DNA of 64,000 bases, taken from contig CACFUX010000001.1 of NCBI GenBank assembly GCA_902569615.1, forward strand, positions 16,319 to 80,318. The letters are read 5' to 3'. Both the position numbers and the translations under genes were made by a program. The DNA is from an uncultured Pelagibacteraceae bacterium. Lineage in GTDB: Bacteria > Pseudomonadota > Alphaproteobacteria > Pelagibacterales > Pelagibacteraceae. Positions 35,801 to 44,614 of this stretch are shown piece after piece. The notes under the pieces were generated by a model that was not told where the DNA came from, did not search any database, and saw nothing but the letters and a program-made list of their open reading frames with translations. Each line of letters opens with the position of its first letter. The first letter of the stretch is position 1.

Positions 35801-36353
35801 GTGATCTTTTAGAAAGAATTCTTTGTAGAGTTCTTCTATGCATTTTAAGTCTTCTTGCAGTTTCTGAAACATTCCTGTTACATAGCTCAAATACACGATG
35901 TATATGTTCCCATTTTACTCTATCAGCTGACATTGGATTTTCTGGTGGAGCAGCTTTTTTGTTTGGATCAGCTAATAGTGCTCTTTCAACATCATCTGCA
36001 TCAGCTGGTTTTGCCAAGTAATCTATGGCTCCTTCTTTAATTGCCGCAACGGCTGTAGGAATATTTCCATATCCTGTCAACATTACTACCCTGCTTTTTG
36101 AGTTTGTGCTTTGAATTTGTTTTACAACCTCAAGTCCATTCCCATCGCCCAATCTTAAATCAACAACTGCAAATGCTGGTTTTTTATTTTGAACACTTTC
36201 TAAGCCTTTTTTTACACCCTCTGCTTGAGAAACTTCAAAACCTTTTTTCTCCATGGCTCTTGCCAATCTTTCCCTGAATGGATTGTCATCATCAACTATT
36301 AGTAGTGATTTATCCTCAAATTCATTGATATTTTTAACATTCTGAGTTCTCAT
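35793..36353 (-). CDS. regA: Redox response regulator ActR/RegA/PrrA
   Basis: The 186-residue protein has a receiver domain (SLLIVDDDNPFRERLARAMEKKG, AVVDLRLGDGNGLEVV, MLTGYGNIPTAVAAIKEGAIDYLAKPAD), a proline linker and a Fis-type helix-turn-helix ending SETARRLKMHRRTLQRILSKRSP, the strongly conserved DNA-binding end of RegA/ActR. These proteins control respiratory and carbon genes in response to redox state. The sensor kinase RegB is not next to it here, so it is split from its partner or acts alone. It overlaps the bioY end by 8 bp. Confidence 0.93.
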   Translation of the reverse strand: MRTQNVKNINEFEDKSLLIVDDDNPFRERLARAMEKKGFEVSQAEGVKKGLESVQNKKPAFAVVDLRLGDGNGLEVVKQIQSTNSKSRVVMLTGYGNIPTAVAAIKEGAIDYLAKPADADDVERALLADPNKKAAPPENPMSADRVKWEHIHRVFELCNRNVSETARRLKMHRRTLQRILSKRSPK

Positions 36354-36447
36354 TATAGGCTTTATATGGAAACTATTTTTATAATTTCAATAGCATTATT
36401 TACTTTACATTGCCGATCATATCCCATAAATGCTGAATTTATAAGAT

Positions 36448-36474
36448 TGCATAGCTAATATGCATCTTTTTTTT
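36448..36474 (+). promoter_or_regulatory. Palindrome plus T8 run upstream of the polyamine operon
   Basis: TGCATA and TATGCA are perfect 6-bp inverted repeats around GCTAA, followed by TC and eight Ts, about 25 bases before the decarboxylase start. It could be an operator overlapping a TAATAT -10 box (36456-36461), or a short terminator or attenuator hairpin. The rest of the 144-bp gap shows nothing definite. Confidence 0.35.
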
Positions 36475-36497
36475 GTTAAATTTTTTTTAGGGGATAT

Positions 36498-37676
36498 ATG
36501 CAAAAATTTAAAACAGTTGAAGAATTGGTTAATCAACTGAAACCGAACGAACCAGTATATTGTATTAGAAAGAAATCTATACAATTGGCATCAAAATTTT
36601 TTAAAAATAAATTTCCAGGAAAAGTTCTTTACGCAGTAAAAACAAATCCTAATCCAACAGTATTAAAAACAATAGTTGAAAGTGGAATTGATAACTTTGA
36701 TGTCGCATCAATTAATGAAATTAAGAATATTAAAAATTTAGATAAATCAGTTAAATGTTCTTACATGCATACCATTAAAAGCAGAGAAAGTATCAAAGAA
36801 GCATACTTTAATTATGGAGTTAGGACTTTTTCACTAGATTCAAAAGACGAGTTGATTAAGATTATAGAAAGTACAAACCACGCCAAAGATCTTGAATTAT
36901 TTGTAAGAGTTGCAGTTTCAAACGAACATGCTGAAATAGATTTATCTAAAAAATTTGGAGCTTTACCTTCTGAGGCAGTTGGACTGCTGAGATTAACGAA
37001 GCAATATGCTAAAAAAATCGGATTAAGTTTTCATGTAGGATCACAGTGTATGCATCCTATATCTTATTCGAAAGGAATTGAAGAAATTGGCAATATAATA
37101 AAAAAGACAAAAATAATGCCAAATTTTATAAATGTTGGAGGTGGATTTCCTACAATTTATCCAGATTTAGTTCCTCAGTCTATTGATCTTTATTTTGAAG
37201 AAATTAAAAATGCACTCGCAAATTTAAAACTAGAAAAACTACCAGAAATAATCTGTGAACCAGGAAGAGCAATAGTTGCTGAAAGTGGATCAACAATAGT
37301 TAAAGTGAACTTAAGAAAAAAACAAAAACTTTATATAAATGATGGAACTTATGGAACATTATTTGATGCAGGTTTTCCAAATATTGTTTATCCATCTAAA
37401 TTAATCACAAATGGAAGAATTATTTCAAAAAAACTAACATCTTTTGATTTTTATGGTCCAACTTGTGACAGTATGGATTATATGAAAGGCCCATTTATTC
37501 TACCAAATAATATTAAAGAAAATGATTATATAGAGCTTGGTCAGCTTGGTGCATATGGTTTAACTTTTAGAACAAATTTTAACGGCCTTTATTCAAATGA
37601 AATATTTGAAGTCGAAGATAGTCCAATAATGACTATGTATAACAAAGAAATTGAAAAAAAATTTCTTGTTGCTTAA
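36498..37676 (+). CDS. Ornithine/lysine decarboxylase-like PLP enzyme (fold III)
   Basis: The 392-residue protein is a eukaryotic-type ornithine/diaminopimelate decarboxylase. The PLP lysine is in VLYAVKTNPNP, the glycine loop in NVGGGFP, and EPGRAIVAESG and FYGPTCDSMD bind cofactor and substrate; the GPTCDSxD cysteine motif points to ornithine decarboxylase rather than diaminopimelate decarboxylase. It should make putrescine (or cadaverine) in the cytoplasm. It begins a tight operon with a deoxyhypusine-synthase-like enzyme and an agmatinase-like protein, which fits polyamine metabolism. A Shine-Dalgarno-like AGGGGA precedes the ATG. Confidence 0.88.
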   Translation: MQKFKTVEELVNQLKPNEPVYCIRKKSIQLASKFFKNKFPGKVLYAVKTNPNPTVLKTIVESGIDNFDVASINEIKNIKNLDKSVKCSYMHTIKSRESIKEAYFNYGVRTFSLDSKDELIKIIESTNHAKDLELFVRVAVSNEHAEIDLSKKFGALPSEAVGLLRLTKQYAKKIGLSFHVGSQCMHPISYSKGIEEIGNIIKKTKIMPNFINVGGGFPTIYPDLVPQSIDLYFEEIKNALANLKLEKLPEIICEPGRAIVAESGSTIVKVNLRKKQKLYINDGTYGTLFDAGFPNIVYPSKLITNGRIISKKLTSFDFYGPTCDSMDYMKGPFILPNNIKENDYIELGQLGAYGLTFRTNFNGLYSNEIFEVEDSPIMTMYNKEIEKKFLVA

Positions 37677-38720
37677 ATGTCAAATAAAAAGATTTTAGGT
37701 CATAATAGCAAAAAAGACTTTCTTAATTCACCAGTTGAACATATTGACATAACTTCTTTTGATTCAAGAAAAATAATTCAATCAATGAAAAAAATGTCTT
37801 TTGTATCTAGAGAAACTGCGAATGCAGCTAGTATATTTAATGACATGATTAAAGATAAAGAATGTACAATTTTTTTAACTTTAGCTGGATCAACTTCTGC
37901 GGCAGGATGTATGAATATCTACAGAGATATGATTAAATATAATATGGTTGATGCTATTGTTGCTACTGGAGCTTCTATTATTGATATGGATTTCTTTGAG
38001 GCTCTAGGATTTAAGCATTATCAAGGCTCACAATTTCAGGATGATGGAGAACTAAGAAAAAATTATATTGATAGAATATACGATACTTACATAGATGAGG
38101 ATGAGCTTCAAATGTGTGACAAAACAATATGTGATATAGCTGATAAGCTTGAACCGAGAAGCTATACATCTAGAGAATTTATTTTTGAAATAGGAAAGTA
38201 TTTAAAAGATAATGCAAAAAAGAAAGGTTCATTAATTGAAACTGCATATGATAATAATGTACCTATTTTTTGCCCTGCTTTTACTGATTCAAGTGCAGGA
38301 TTTGGGTTGGTAATGCATCAAGAAAAAAATCCAAAAAAATGTATAACGATTGACAGTATAAGGGAATTTCGAGAATTAACTGAAATTAAAATTCAATCAA
38401 AAGGATCGGGATTATTTATGATCGGTGGAGGAGTTCCAAAAAACTTCATTCAGGATACAGTTATCTGCGCTGAGCTTTTAGGAAAAGAAGTGGATATGCA
38501 CAAGTATGCAGTTCAAATAACTGTTGCCGACTCAAGAGATGGCGCTTGCAGTAGTTCTACACTTAAAGAAGCTAGTTCTTGGGGGAAAGTTGATGTAACC
38601 AAAGAACAAATGGTATTTGCAGAAGCAACTAGTGTTCTTCCTTTAATTGCTAGTGATGTTTATCATAATGGCGAATGGAAAAATAGAACAAGAAAAAATT
38701 TTTCAAAAATATTTGGATAA
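37677..38720 (+). CDS. Deoxyhypusine synthase-like (homospermidine synthase-type) protein
   Basis: The 347 residues contain the NAD-binding start TLAGSTSAAGCMNIYRDMI, VATGASIIDMDFFEALG, FIIGG-like FMIGGGVPKNFIQD and the active-site region with lysine in EASSWGKVD, as in deoxyhypusine synthase. Bacteria have no eIF5A substrate, and relatives make homospermidine or act on other diamines. It follows the decarboxylase stop with no gap and precedes an agmatinase-like gene, so a polyamine role is likely. The exact amine acceptor is unknown. Confidence 0.85.
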   Translation: MSNKKILGHNSKKDFLNSPVEHIDITSFDSRKIIQSMKKMSFVSRETANAASIFNDMIKDKECTIFLTLAGSTSAAGCMNIYRDMIKYNMVDAIVATGASIIDMDFFEALGFKHYQGSQFQDDGELRKNYIDRIYDTYIDEDELQMCDKTICDIADKLEPRSYTSREFIFEIGKYLKDNAKKKGSLIETAYDNNVPIFCPAFTDSSAGFGLVMHQEKNPKKCITIDSIREFRELTEIKIQSKGSGLFMIGGGVPKNFIQDTVICAELLGKEVDMHKYAVQITVADSRDGACSSSTLKEASSWGKVDVTKEQMVFAEATSVLPLIASDVYHNGEWKNRTRKNFSKIFG

Positions 38721-38721
38721 A

Positions 38722-39600
38722 ATGAATTATTTATCTAATAAACAGGGTTTTCTTGGAATCGATAACAAATTTAAAATTAAAGAGAAAGCAATAGTTGTTC
38801 CGTTTGGTTTAGAAAAAACTGTAAGCTATGGTGGAGGAACCAGAAATGGTCCTAAAGAAATTATTAAAGCTTCACATCAAGTTGAATTATTTGATGAAGA
38901 GTTAAATTGTGAACCCTATAAAAAGATTGGAATTAAAACATTAAAACCTTTTAAAATAGATAAAAATATAAATAAAGCATTAGATAAAATTTCAAAAATA
39001 AATGGGGAAATTTTAAATAAAAAAATTTTTCCATTAACTCTTGGTGGTGAACATTCAATAACACCTGGTTGTATAGCTCCATTCACAAAAAGATATAAAA
39101 AATTATGCTTGTTGCACTTTGATGCACATGCTGATTTAAGAGAAAGCTACAATGGAGAAAAATTCTCACATGCATCAGCAATAAAGAGATGTTTAGATTA
39201 TAAAAATGTTTCAGTGATATCTTTTGGTATTAGAAATATTTCACAAAGTGAAATGCCTTATTTAAGAAAAAATTCCTCTAGAATTAATATTTTTTGGGCA
39301 AAAGATAAGAAAAAATGGAATTTAAATAAATTTAAAAAAATGATTAAAAATAAAACAGTATATTTAACTTTTGATGTAGATGGATTTGACTCAAGTATTA
39401 TGCCTGCAACTGGAACCCCCGAACCTGGTGGTATTTTTTGGGATGAAACCTTAGAAATAATAAAGATAGCTATAAAAAACTCAAATATTGTTGGTGCAGA
39501 TATAAATGAACTGGCACCAATAAAAGGATTTAATTCTTACAACTTTTTAGTTGCTAAACTGGCCTATAAAATTTTATCCTACAAGTTTTTATATAAATAA
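38722..39600 (+). CDS. speB: Agmatinase/arginase family ureohydrolase
   Basis: I use the ATG at 38722 (MNYLSNKQGFLG, 292 residues), one base after the upstream stop; the ORF-track start at 38647 lies inside the previous gene. All manganese-binding motifs are present: LGGEHSIT, HFDAHADLRESY, TFDVDGFDSS and a final ADINELAP. The enzyme probably converts agmatine to putrescine and urea. No arginine decarboxylase is visible nearby, so the substrate might be another guanidino compound. It closes the polyamine operon. Confidence 0.88.
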   Translation: MNYLSNKQGFLGIDNKFKIKEKAIVVPFGLEKTVSYGGGTRNGPKEIIKASHQVELFDEELNCEPYKKIGIKTLKPFKIDKNINKALDKISKINGEILNKKIFPLTLGGEHSITPGCIAPFTKRYKKLCLLHFDAHADLRESYNGEKFSHASAIKRCLDYKNVSVISFGIRNISQSEMPYLRKNSSRINIFWAKDKKKWNLNKFKKMIKNKTVYLTFDVDGFDSSIMPATGTPEPGGIFWDETLEIIKIAIKNSNIVGADINELAPIKGFNSYNFLVAKLAYKILSYKFLYK

Positions 39601-39603
39601 ATA

Positions 39604-40152
39604 TTAAACTGCCTTAACTGTTCCAAGCAATATTCTAAATGGAATTAACATAACTAACGCAACTAGTACTTTAACTGCCAAATCTCCTAATGATAGAGTA
39701 AACCATGGTATTCCTGTTGCATAAAAAGATATTGAAAAGAATAAAAAAGTATCGACAGTAGAGCCAATCAAAGATGATGTTAATGGTGCAATAAACCACT
39801 TTTTTTTTCTTAGCTGGTCAAAAATTTGAACATCAAGTAATTGGGCTACTATAAAAGCAGTACCTGAACCAATAGCAACTCTTATTGAAATTAAATCACC
39901 AAAATTAGTAGAAAATAAAATTGTGAAAGTAATTCCAATACTAAATCCTATATATACAATTTTCCTAGCTTTTATTTTTCCATATGATCTATTAGCAAGA
40001 TCTGTGATCAAAAATGCTATTGGATAGCTAAATGCTCCATATGTTAATATTTCATTTAAACCAAAATAATGAACTGGAAATTGAACTAAATAATTAGATA
40101 TTAAAACAACTACTCCCATTAAAAATGAAAGTATTAAAAATATACTATTCAT
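39604..40152 (-). CDS. yhhQ: YhhQ-type queuosine-precursor (VUT family) transporter
   Basis: The 182-residue protein has about six membrane helices and the VUT-family motifs LTYGAFSYPIAFLITDLANRSYGKIKARKIVYIGF, RVAIGSGTAFIVAQLLDVQIFDQLR and GSTVDTFLFF. YhhQ imports preQ0/preQ1-type precursors of the tRNA base queuosine; this suggests that the cell may salvage rather than make them. Its start overlaps the rpmB stop by TAATG, so it is co-transcribed with a ribosomal protein gene. Confidence 0.88.
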   Translation of the reverse strand: MNSIFLILSFLMGVVVLISNYLVQFPVHYFGLNEILTYGAFSYPIAFLITDLANRSYGKIKARKIVYIGFSIGITFTILFSTNFGDLISIRVAIGSGTAFIVAQLLDVQIFDQLRKKKWFIAPLTSSLIGSTVDTFLFFSISFYATGIPWFTLSLGDLAVKVLVALVMLIPFRILLGTVKAV

Positions 40153-40433
40153 TAATTGGATTTAGATGCTAAAGTTTTTTTTAGTTTTTTTAGTCTAAAA
40201 GATAAGTTTTTTGCTTTGGCTAATTTAATAAATTGATCAAAACTTCCTTTTTTATCAACTGATCTTACACCCGCATTTGATACTGTTAGTCTTAAACTTT
40301 TATTTAGAATTTCACTCTTAAATCTTACTTTTTTTAGATTAGGTAAAAATCTTCTTTTAGTCTTATTGTTAGCATGACTAACTTTATGACCTTTAAGAGG
40401 AATTTTTCCAGTGAGTTCACATTTTTTAGACAT
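40152..40433 (-). CDS. rpmB: 50S ribosomal protein L28
   Basis: The 93-residue basic protein begins [32 protein letters not shown], the L28 signature, followed by [19 protein letters not shown]. It is a small component of the large ribosomal subunit. It has its own promoter in the 43 bp after pyrD and is followed by the yhhQ gene. Confidence 0.96.
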   Translation of the reverse strand: MSKKCELTGKIPLKGHKVSHANNKTKRRFLPNLKKVRFKSEILNKSLRLTVSNAGVRSVDKKGSFDQFIKLAKAKNLSFRLKKLKKTLASKSN

Positions 40434-40445
40434 AAAATTTATGAT

Positions 40446-40480
40446 TGTATAGGTGTTATAAAGTTATCAGTCAAGTTCAA
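40446..40480 (-). promoter_or_regulatory. Promoter of rpmB
   Basis: On the minus strand TTGACT (40474-40469) and TATACA (40451-40446) are 17 bases apart. The -35 is preceded by TTGAAC, giving ATTGAACTTGACT, and this element overlaps the pyrD stop codon. The same 13 bases occur in the rplU promoter. The start site would lie about 7 bases before the L28 ATG, so the leader is very short. Confidence 0.65.
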
Positions 40481-41517
40481 TTTTTATGACCAACAATATC
40501 AGATATATTTTTTACTCCTTCTTTATCTAAAATTTTTATTAATTCTTCACTTATTTTTGAAACTATACCTGGACCTTCATAAATCATCCCTGTATAAAGC
40601 TGAATTGCACTAGCTCCATTAATTATTTTTTCATAAGCACTTTGACCTGAATCAACTCCTCCTACTCCTATAATTTTTATTTCTTTTTTTAAAACTTTAA
40701 AAAATTTATTAATTAATGAATTAGATTTTTCTTCTAATGGTTTCCCAGACAAACCTCCTTTTTCTAACTTATTTATATTGATTAGATTTTGCCTATTTCT
40801 ATCAGTTGTATTAGAAATTATTATTGCTTTAACGTTATGCTTCAAAAGTAAATCACAAATTATATTAATATTTTTTTCTTCAATGTCTGGCGAAATCTTT
40901 ACAACTATAGGAACTGAAGTTTTTAATATTTTTTTTTCTTGATTAATTGTTCCTAGCAGTTCATCTAGTTCATTTTCGTTATGAAAATTTCTTAGATTTT
41001 CTGTATTTGGAGAGGAAATATTTATAGTTAAATAGTCTGCTAGTTCACAAAATTTACGAAGTCCAATTAAAAAATCTTCATATCTATCTGCAGTATCTTT
41101 ATTTGGTCCTATATTTATTCCAAATAATCCTTTAGGTATATTAGAAATAATTCTAGATCTAACTTTTTCAGAACCTGAGTTATTAAATCCCAGCCTATTT
41201 ATTAGTGCCTTATCTTCTTCAAGACGAAATATTCTAGGCTTTGGATTCCCATATTGATTAAGTGGGGTGACAGTTCCAACTTCAACAAACCCAAATCCTA
41301 ATTTAAATAAAGAATTATATACTTCAGCATCTTTGTCAAAACCAGCTGCTATACCGATTGGGTTTGGAATTGTTTTACCAAAAATTACTGTTTCAATAGA
41401 TTTGTTTTTTATTTTATTTTGGGAAATGATATTAAATTTTAAGGCTTTTATTGCAAAATCATGCGCTATTTCGGGATCTAATTTAAATATTAATGATCTA
41501 ATTTTTGAAAACATCAT
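40477..41517 (-). CDS. pyrD: Dihydroorotate dehydrogenase (quinone), class 2
   Basis: The 346 residues have class 2 features: a hydrophobic N-terminal arm (IRSLIFKLDPEIAHDFAIKAL) for membrane association, NPIGIAAGFDKDAEV, NRLGFNNSG, INISSPNTENLR with the catalytic serine, and KGGLSGKPL and IGVGGVDSG for FMN binding. It makes orotate in pyrimidine synthesis, passing electrons to ubiquinone. It overlaps the lysK stop by 4 bp, with a double ATG at its start. Confidence 0.95.
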   Translation of the reverse strand: MMFSKIRSLIFKLDPEIAHDFAIKALKFNIISQNKIKNKSIETVIFGKTIPNPIGIAAGFDKDAEVYNSLFKLGFGFVEVGTVTPLNQYGNPKPRIFRLEEDKALINRLGFNNSGSEKVRSRIISNIPKGLFGINIGPNKDTADRYEDFLIGLRKFCELADYLTINISSPNTENLRNFHNENELDELLGTINQEKKILKTSVPIVVKISPDIEEKNINIICDLLLKHNVKAIIISNTTDRNRQNLININKLEKGGLSGKPLEEKSNSLINKFFKVLKKEIKIIGVGGVDSGQSAYEKIINGASAIQLYTGMIYEGPGIVSKISEELIKILDKEGVKNISDIVGHKN

Positions 41518-43076
41518 TCAATTTTTTCTTTTATCAATTTTTGAGTTTCTTTAACGCCAAAAAAACTAATAAAAAAACCCATTCTTGGTCCATTTTCATC
41601 TCCAAATACTACCTCATAAATCAACTTGAACCAATCTCTCAAATTTTCCTTATATCCATTTTCTTTTCCAACTGTATAAATTTCAGTTTGAATTTCCTCT
41701 GGTTGCATATCATCAGAACATTTATCTAAAATCTCAACTAATGCAGTAAGAGCAATTTTTTCTTTACTATTTGGTTTTCTATATTTTTTATTTTTTTTAA
41801 TTACATCTTTAAAATATTTAATTGCATACTCAATTAGTTTATCAAATATTGGATGATCATTTGTTGTAATATTTTTTTTATATTTTTTTACAAATTTCCA
41901 TAAAAGTTCTTTTGAGTCCGCATTGCTAGCTTCAACCAAGTTAAGAAGCATGGAAAATGTCATAATTATATTTTCTTCTGGAATTTTTCCATTATGAACG
42001 TGCCAGACAGGATTTAAAAGTTTTTGTAATTCATTTTGATTTTTCCCTTTTTCTATAAAATCTAAATATTCATCAACTGCTTTGGGGACAATCTCTTTAT
42101 ATAATTTTTTTGCTCTTTTAGGATTTTGATACATAAATAAAGATAAACTTTCAGGGGATGCATATTCTAACCATTGATCGATTGTAATTCCATTTCCTTT
42201 TGATTTTGATATTTTTTCACCTTTTTCATCTAAAAATAATTCATATGCAAAACCAGATGGATTAGTTTTTCCTAAAATTTTTATAATTTTTGTAGATAAG
42301 ATAGCACTTTCAATTAAATCTTTTCCATACATTTCAAAGTCTATATCTAAAGCATACCATCTCATAGCCCAATCTACTTTCCATTGGAGTTTACAATTAC
42401 CGTCTATGATACTTGTTTCTAATTTTTTTCCAAAGTTATCAAAAATAATTTTTGAATTTTTTTCATCTATTTCTAAAACTGGAATTTCTAAAACTACGCC
42501 AGACTCTGGGCAAATTGGTAAAAATGGTGAGTAAGTTTTTTGTCTTTCTTTACCTAAAGTAGGAATAATAATATTCATAATATCTTTATATTTTTTTAAA
42601 ATTAATTTTAATGATTCATTGAAAAAACCCGATTTATACAATTCAGATGAACTTTTAAATGTATAATTAAATTTAAAATTATCTAAAAATTTCTTTAACA
42701 TTTCATTATTATGCTCTCCAAAGCTATTAAATTTTTTAAAAGGATCTGGAATAATTGTTAAAGGTTTATGTAGATTGTTTTCTAAAATACTTTTATTTGG
42801 AATATTTTCAGGAACTTTCCTTAATCCATCCATATCATCTGAAAATGTAATTATTTCTTTAGGTAGATCTGTTAATTGATTTAGAGCGTTTACAACCATT
42901 GTGGTTCTGGCTACTTCACCAAAAGTTCCGATATGGGGAAGTCCACTCGGGCCATATCCTGTTTGTAAAATTATTTTACCTTTTTTTTCTATGTATTTTT
43001 TTCTTTCTCTAATAATTTTTTTGGCTTCTACAAATGGCCAAGCACTAGTTTTTTCTATGTTAACTTTATCGATCAC
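41514..43076 (-). CDS. lysK: Lysyl-tRNA synthetase, class I
   Basis: The start is a GTG (43076), with no in-frame ATG before the conserved N-terminus. The 520-residue protein carries class I aminoacylation motifs: GPSGLPHIGTFGEVAR (HIGH-like) and KISKSKGNG (KMSKS-like). Its overall sequence matches the archaeal-type class I LysRS that many alphaproteobacteria use instead of class II. It charges tRNA-Lys in the cytoplasm. It is divergent from trkH across 89 bp and overlaps pyrD downstream. Confidence 0.95.
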   Translation of the reverse strand: MIDKVNIEKTSAWPFVEAKKIIRERKKYIEKKGKIILQTGYGPSGLPHIGTFGEVARTTMVVNALNQLTDLPKEIITFSDDMDGLRKVPENIPNKSILENNLHKPLTIIPDPFKKFNSFGEHNNEMLKKFLDNFKFNYTFKSSSELYKSGFFNESLKLILKKYKDIMNIIIPTLGKERQKTYSPFLPICPESGVVLEIPVLEIDEKNSKIIFDNFGKKLETSIIDGNCKLQWKVDWAMRWYALDIDFEMYGKDLIESAILSTKIIKILGKTNPSGFAYELFLDEKGEKISKSKGNGITIDQWLEYASPESLSLFMYQNPKRAKKLYKEIVPKAVDEYLDFIEKGKNQNELQKLLNPVWHVHNGKIPEENIIMTFSMLLNLVEASNADSKELLWKFVKKYKKNITTNDHPIFDKLIEYAIKYFKDVIKKNKKYRKPNSKEKIALTALVEILDKCSDDMQPEEIQTEIYTVGKENGYKENLRDWFKLIYEVVFGDENGPRMGFFISFFGVKETQKLIKEKIE

Positions 43077-43165
43077 AATTTAATTCAAAATAACTCGTAA
43101 ATTCATGGTTTTAATAATTCTTATAGAGTTGAAATTTATTTACCATAAAATAATGTCCAATCAAA

Positions 43166-44614
43166 ATGTCGAATTATAAAACCGTTTTTTTCACGCTTGG
43201 GCTATTACAGGTAATTTTGGGCTTAGCAATGATTATACCCGTAATTATTCAATTTATTTACAATGAATTAGACTCATCTTTTATAAGTTCTGGAATAATC
43301 ACAATTATTTTTGGTGTGTTATTTTCTCTTTCTAATTTAGACCATGATAAAAAACTTAATCTTCCACAAGCATTTTTATTAACAGCTTTATCATGGATTA
43401 GTATTGCTTTATTTGGATCTTTGCCTTTTATATTTTCAAATTTAAATCTTGGAATAACTGATGCTTTTTTTGAAAGTATGTCAGGAATTACAACAACTGG
43501 ATCAACTGTAATAGTAAATCTAGATATCGCTCCAAAAAGTATTTTGTTATGGCGCGCTATACTCCAGTGGCTAGGGGGAATAGGAATTATTTTAATGGCT
43601 ATTACTCTAATGCCAATAATGAATGTTGGAGGTATGCAATTATTTAAAATATCAAGTAACGATACAGCTGAAAAAATATTACCAAAATCTAAAGAGATAA
43701 GTTTAAGATTAATTTCTATATATTCTGTTTTAACTATTTTATGTGCTGTATTTTATAAACTGTTTGGAATGAATTTTTTTGATAGTTTAACACATTCAAT
43801 GACAACTATCGCTACAGGAGGTTTTTCAAATTACAATGAATCTATTGGTCATTTTGATAGTGTTTTAATCGAAACTACATCAATGATATTTATTTTATTA
43901 GGTAGCATACCTTTTATTGCATATATCAAATTTCTTAATGGTGACAGAAAAATATTATTATCCGATACACAAATAAAAACTTTTTTTAAAGTAATAATAA
44001 TTTCAATAATAATTCTATTTATTTATTTAGTATTTTTAAATCAAAGTTTTTTAGAAATTAGCATTAGATCAGTATCTTTTAATGTAATTTCGATTTTAAC
44101 AGGTACTGGATATGTAACAAAAGATTTTGATCAATGGGGGGATTTTCCTTTAATATTCTTTTTAATATTAATGTTCATTGGTGGATGCGCAGGATCTACA
44201 GCATGTGGAATTAAAATTTTTAGAATTCAATTACTTTATCATTTTTTAGCTAAACAACTTAAACAAATAATTTATCCAAGAGGAATATTTGTAATAAAAT
44301 ATGATAAAAATAATATTGATGATAAATTTATGACTTCAGTAATCTCTTTTATATTTCTTTATATTGTTATTTTTTTCTTTTTAACTGCAATATTATCCTT
44401 AACAGGTTTAGACTTTATTACTTCAATATCAGGTGCTGCAACTTCTATTTCAAACGTAGGTCCAGGATTAGGAGAAATAATAGGACCTACTGGAAATTTT
44501 TCTTCACTTTCTAACCTATCTAAATGGGCATTAAGTCTTGGTATGATATTGGGTAGACTTGAATTATTTGCTATATTAGTTTTGTTTATTCCATCTTTTT
44601 GGAGAAAGTATTAA
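43166..44614 (+). CDS. trkH: Trk potassium uptake protein TrkH
   Basis: The 482-residue membrane protein has four pore-loop repeats with the potassium selectivity filter: SGITTTGSTV, TIATGGFSNYN, ILTGTGYVTKDF and SISNVGPGLG. It is the membrane channel of the Trk potassium importer; the regulator TrkA is not in the window. The ATG at 43166 is preferred because an upstream ATG at 43153 is out of frame. The stop shares TAATG with the AmpG-like gene, so the two are co-transcribed. Confidence 0.95.
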   Translation: MSNYKTVFFTLGLLQVILGLAMIIPVIIQFIYNELDSSFISSGIITIIFGVLFSLSNLDHDKKLNLPQAFLLTALSWISIALFGSLPFIFSNLNLGITDAFFESMSGITTTGSTVIVNLDIAPKSILLWRAILQWLGGIGIILMAITLMPIMNVGGMQLFKISSNDTAEKILPKSKEISLRLISIYSVLTILCAVFYKLFGMNFFDSLTHSMTTIATGGFSNYNESIGHFDSVLIETTSMIFILLGSIPFIAYIKFLNGDRKILLSDTQIKTFFKVIIISIIILFIYLVFLNQSFLEISIRSVSFNVISILTGTGYVTKDFDQWGDFPLIFFLILMFIGGCAGSTACGIKIFRIQLLYHFLAKQLKQIIYPRGIFVIKYDKNNIDDKFMTSVISFIFLYIVIFFFLTAILSLTGLDFITSISGAATSISNVGPGLGEIIGPTGNFSSLSNLSKWALSLGMILGRLELFAILVLFIPSFWRKY

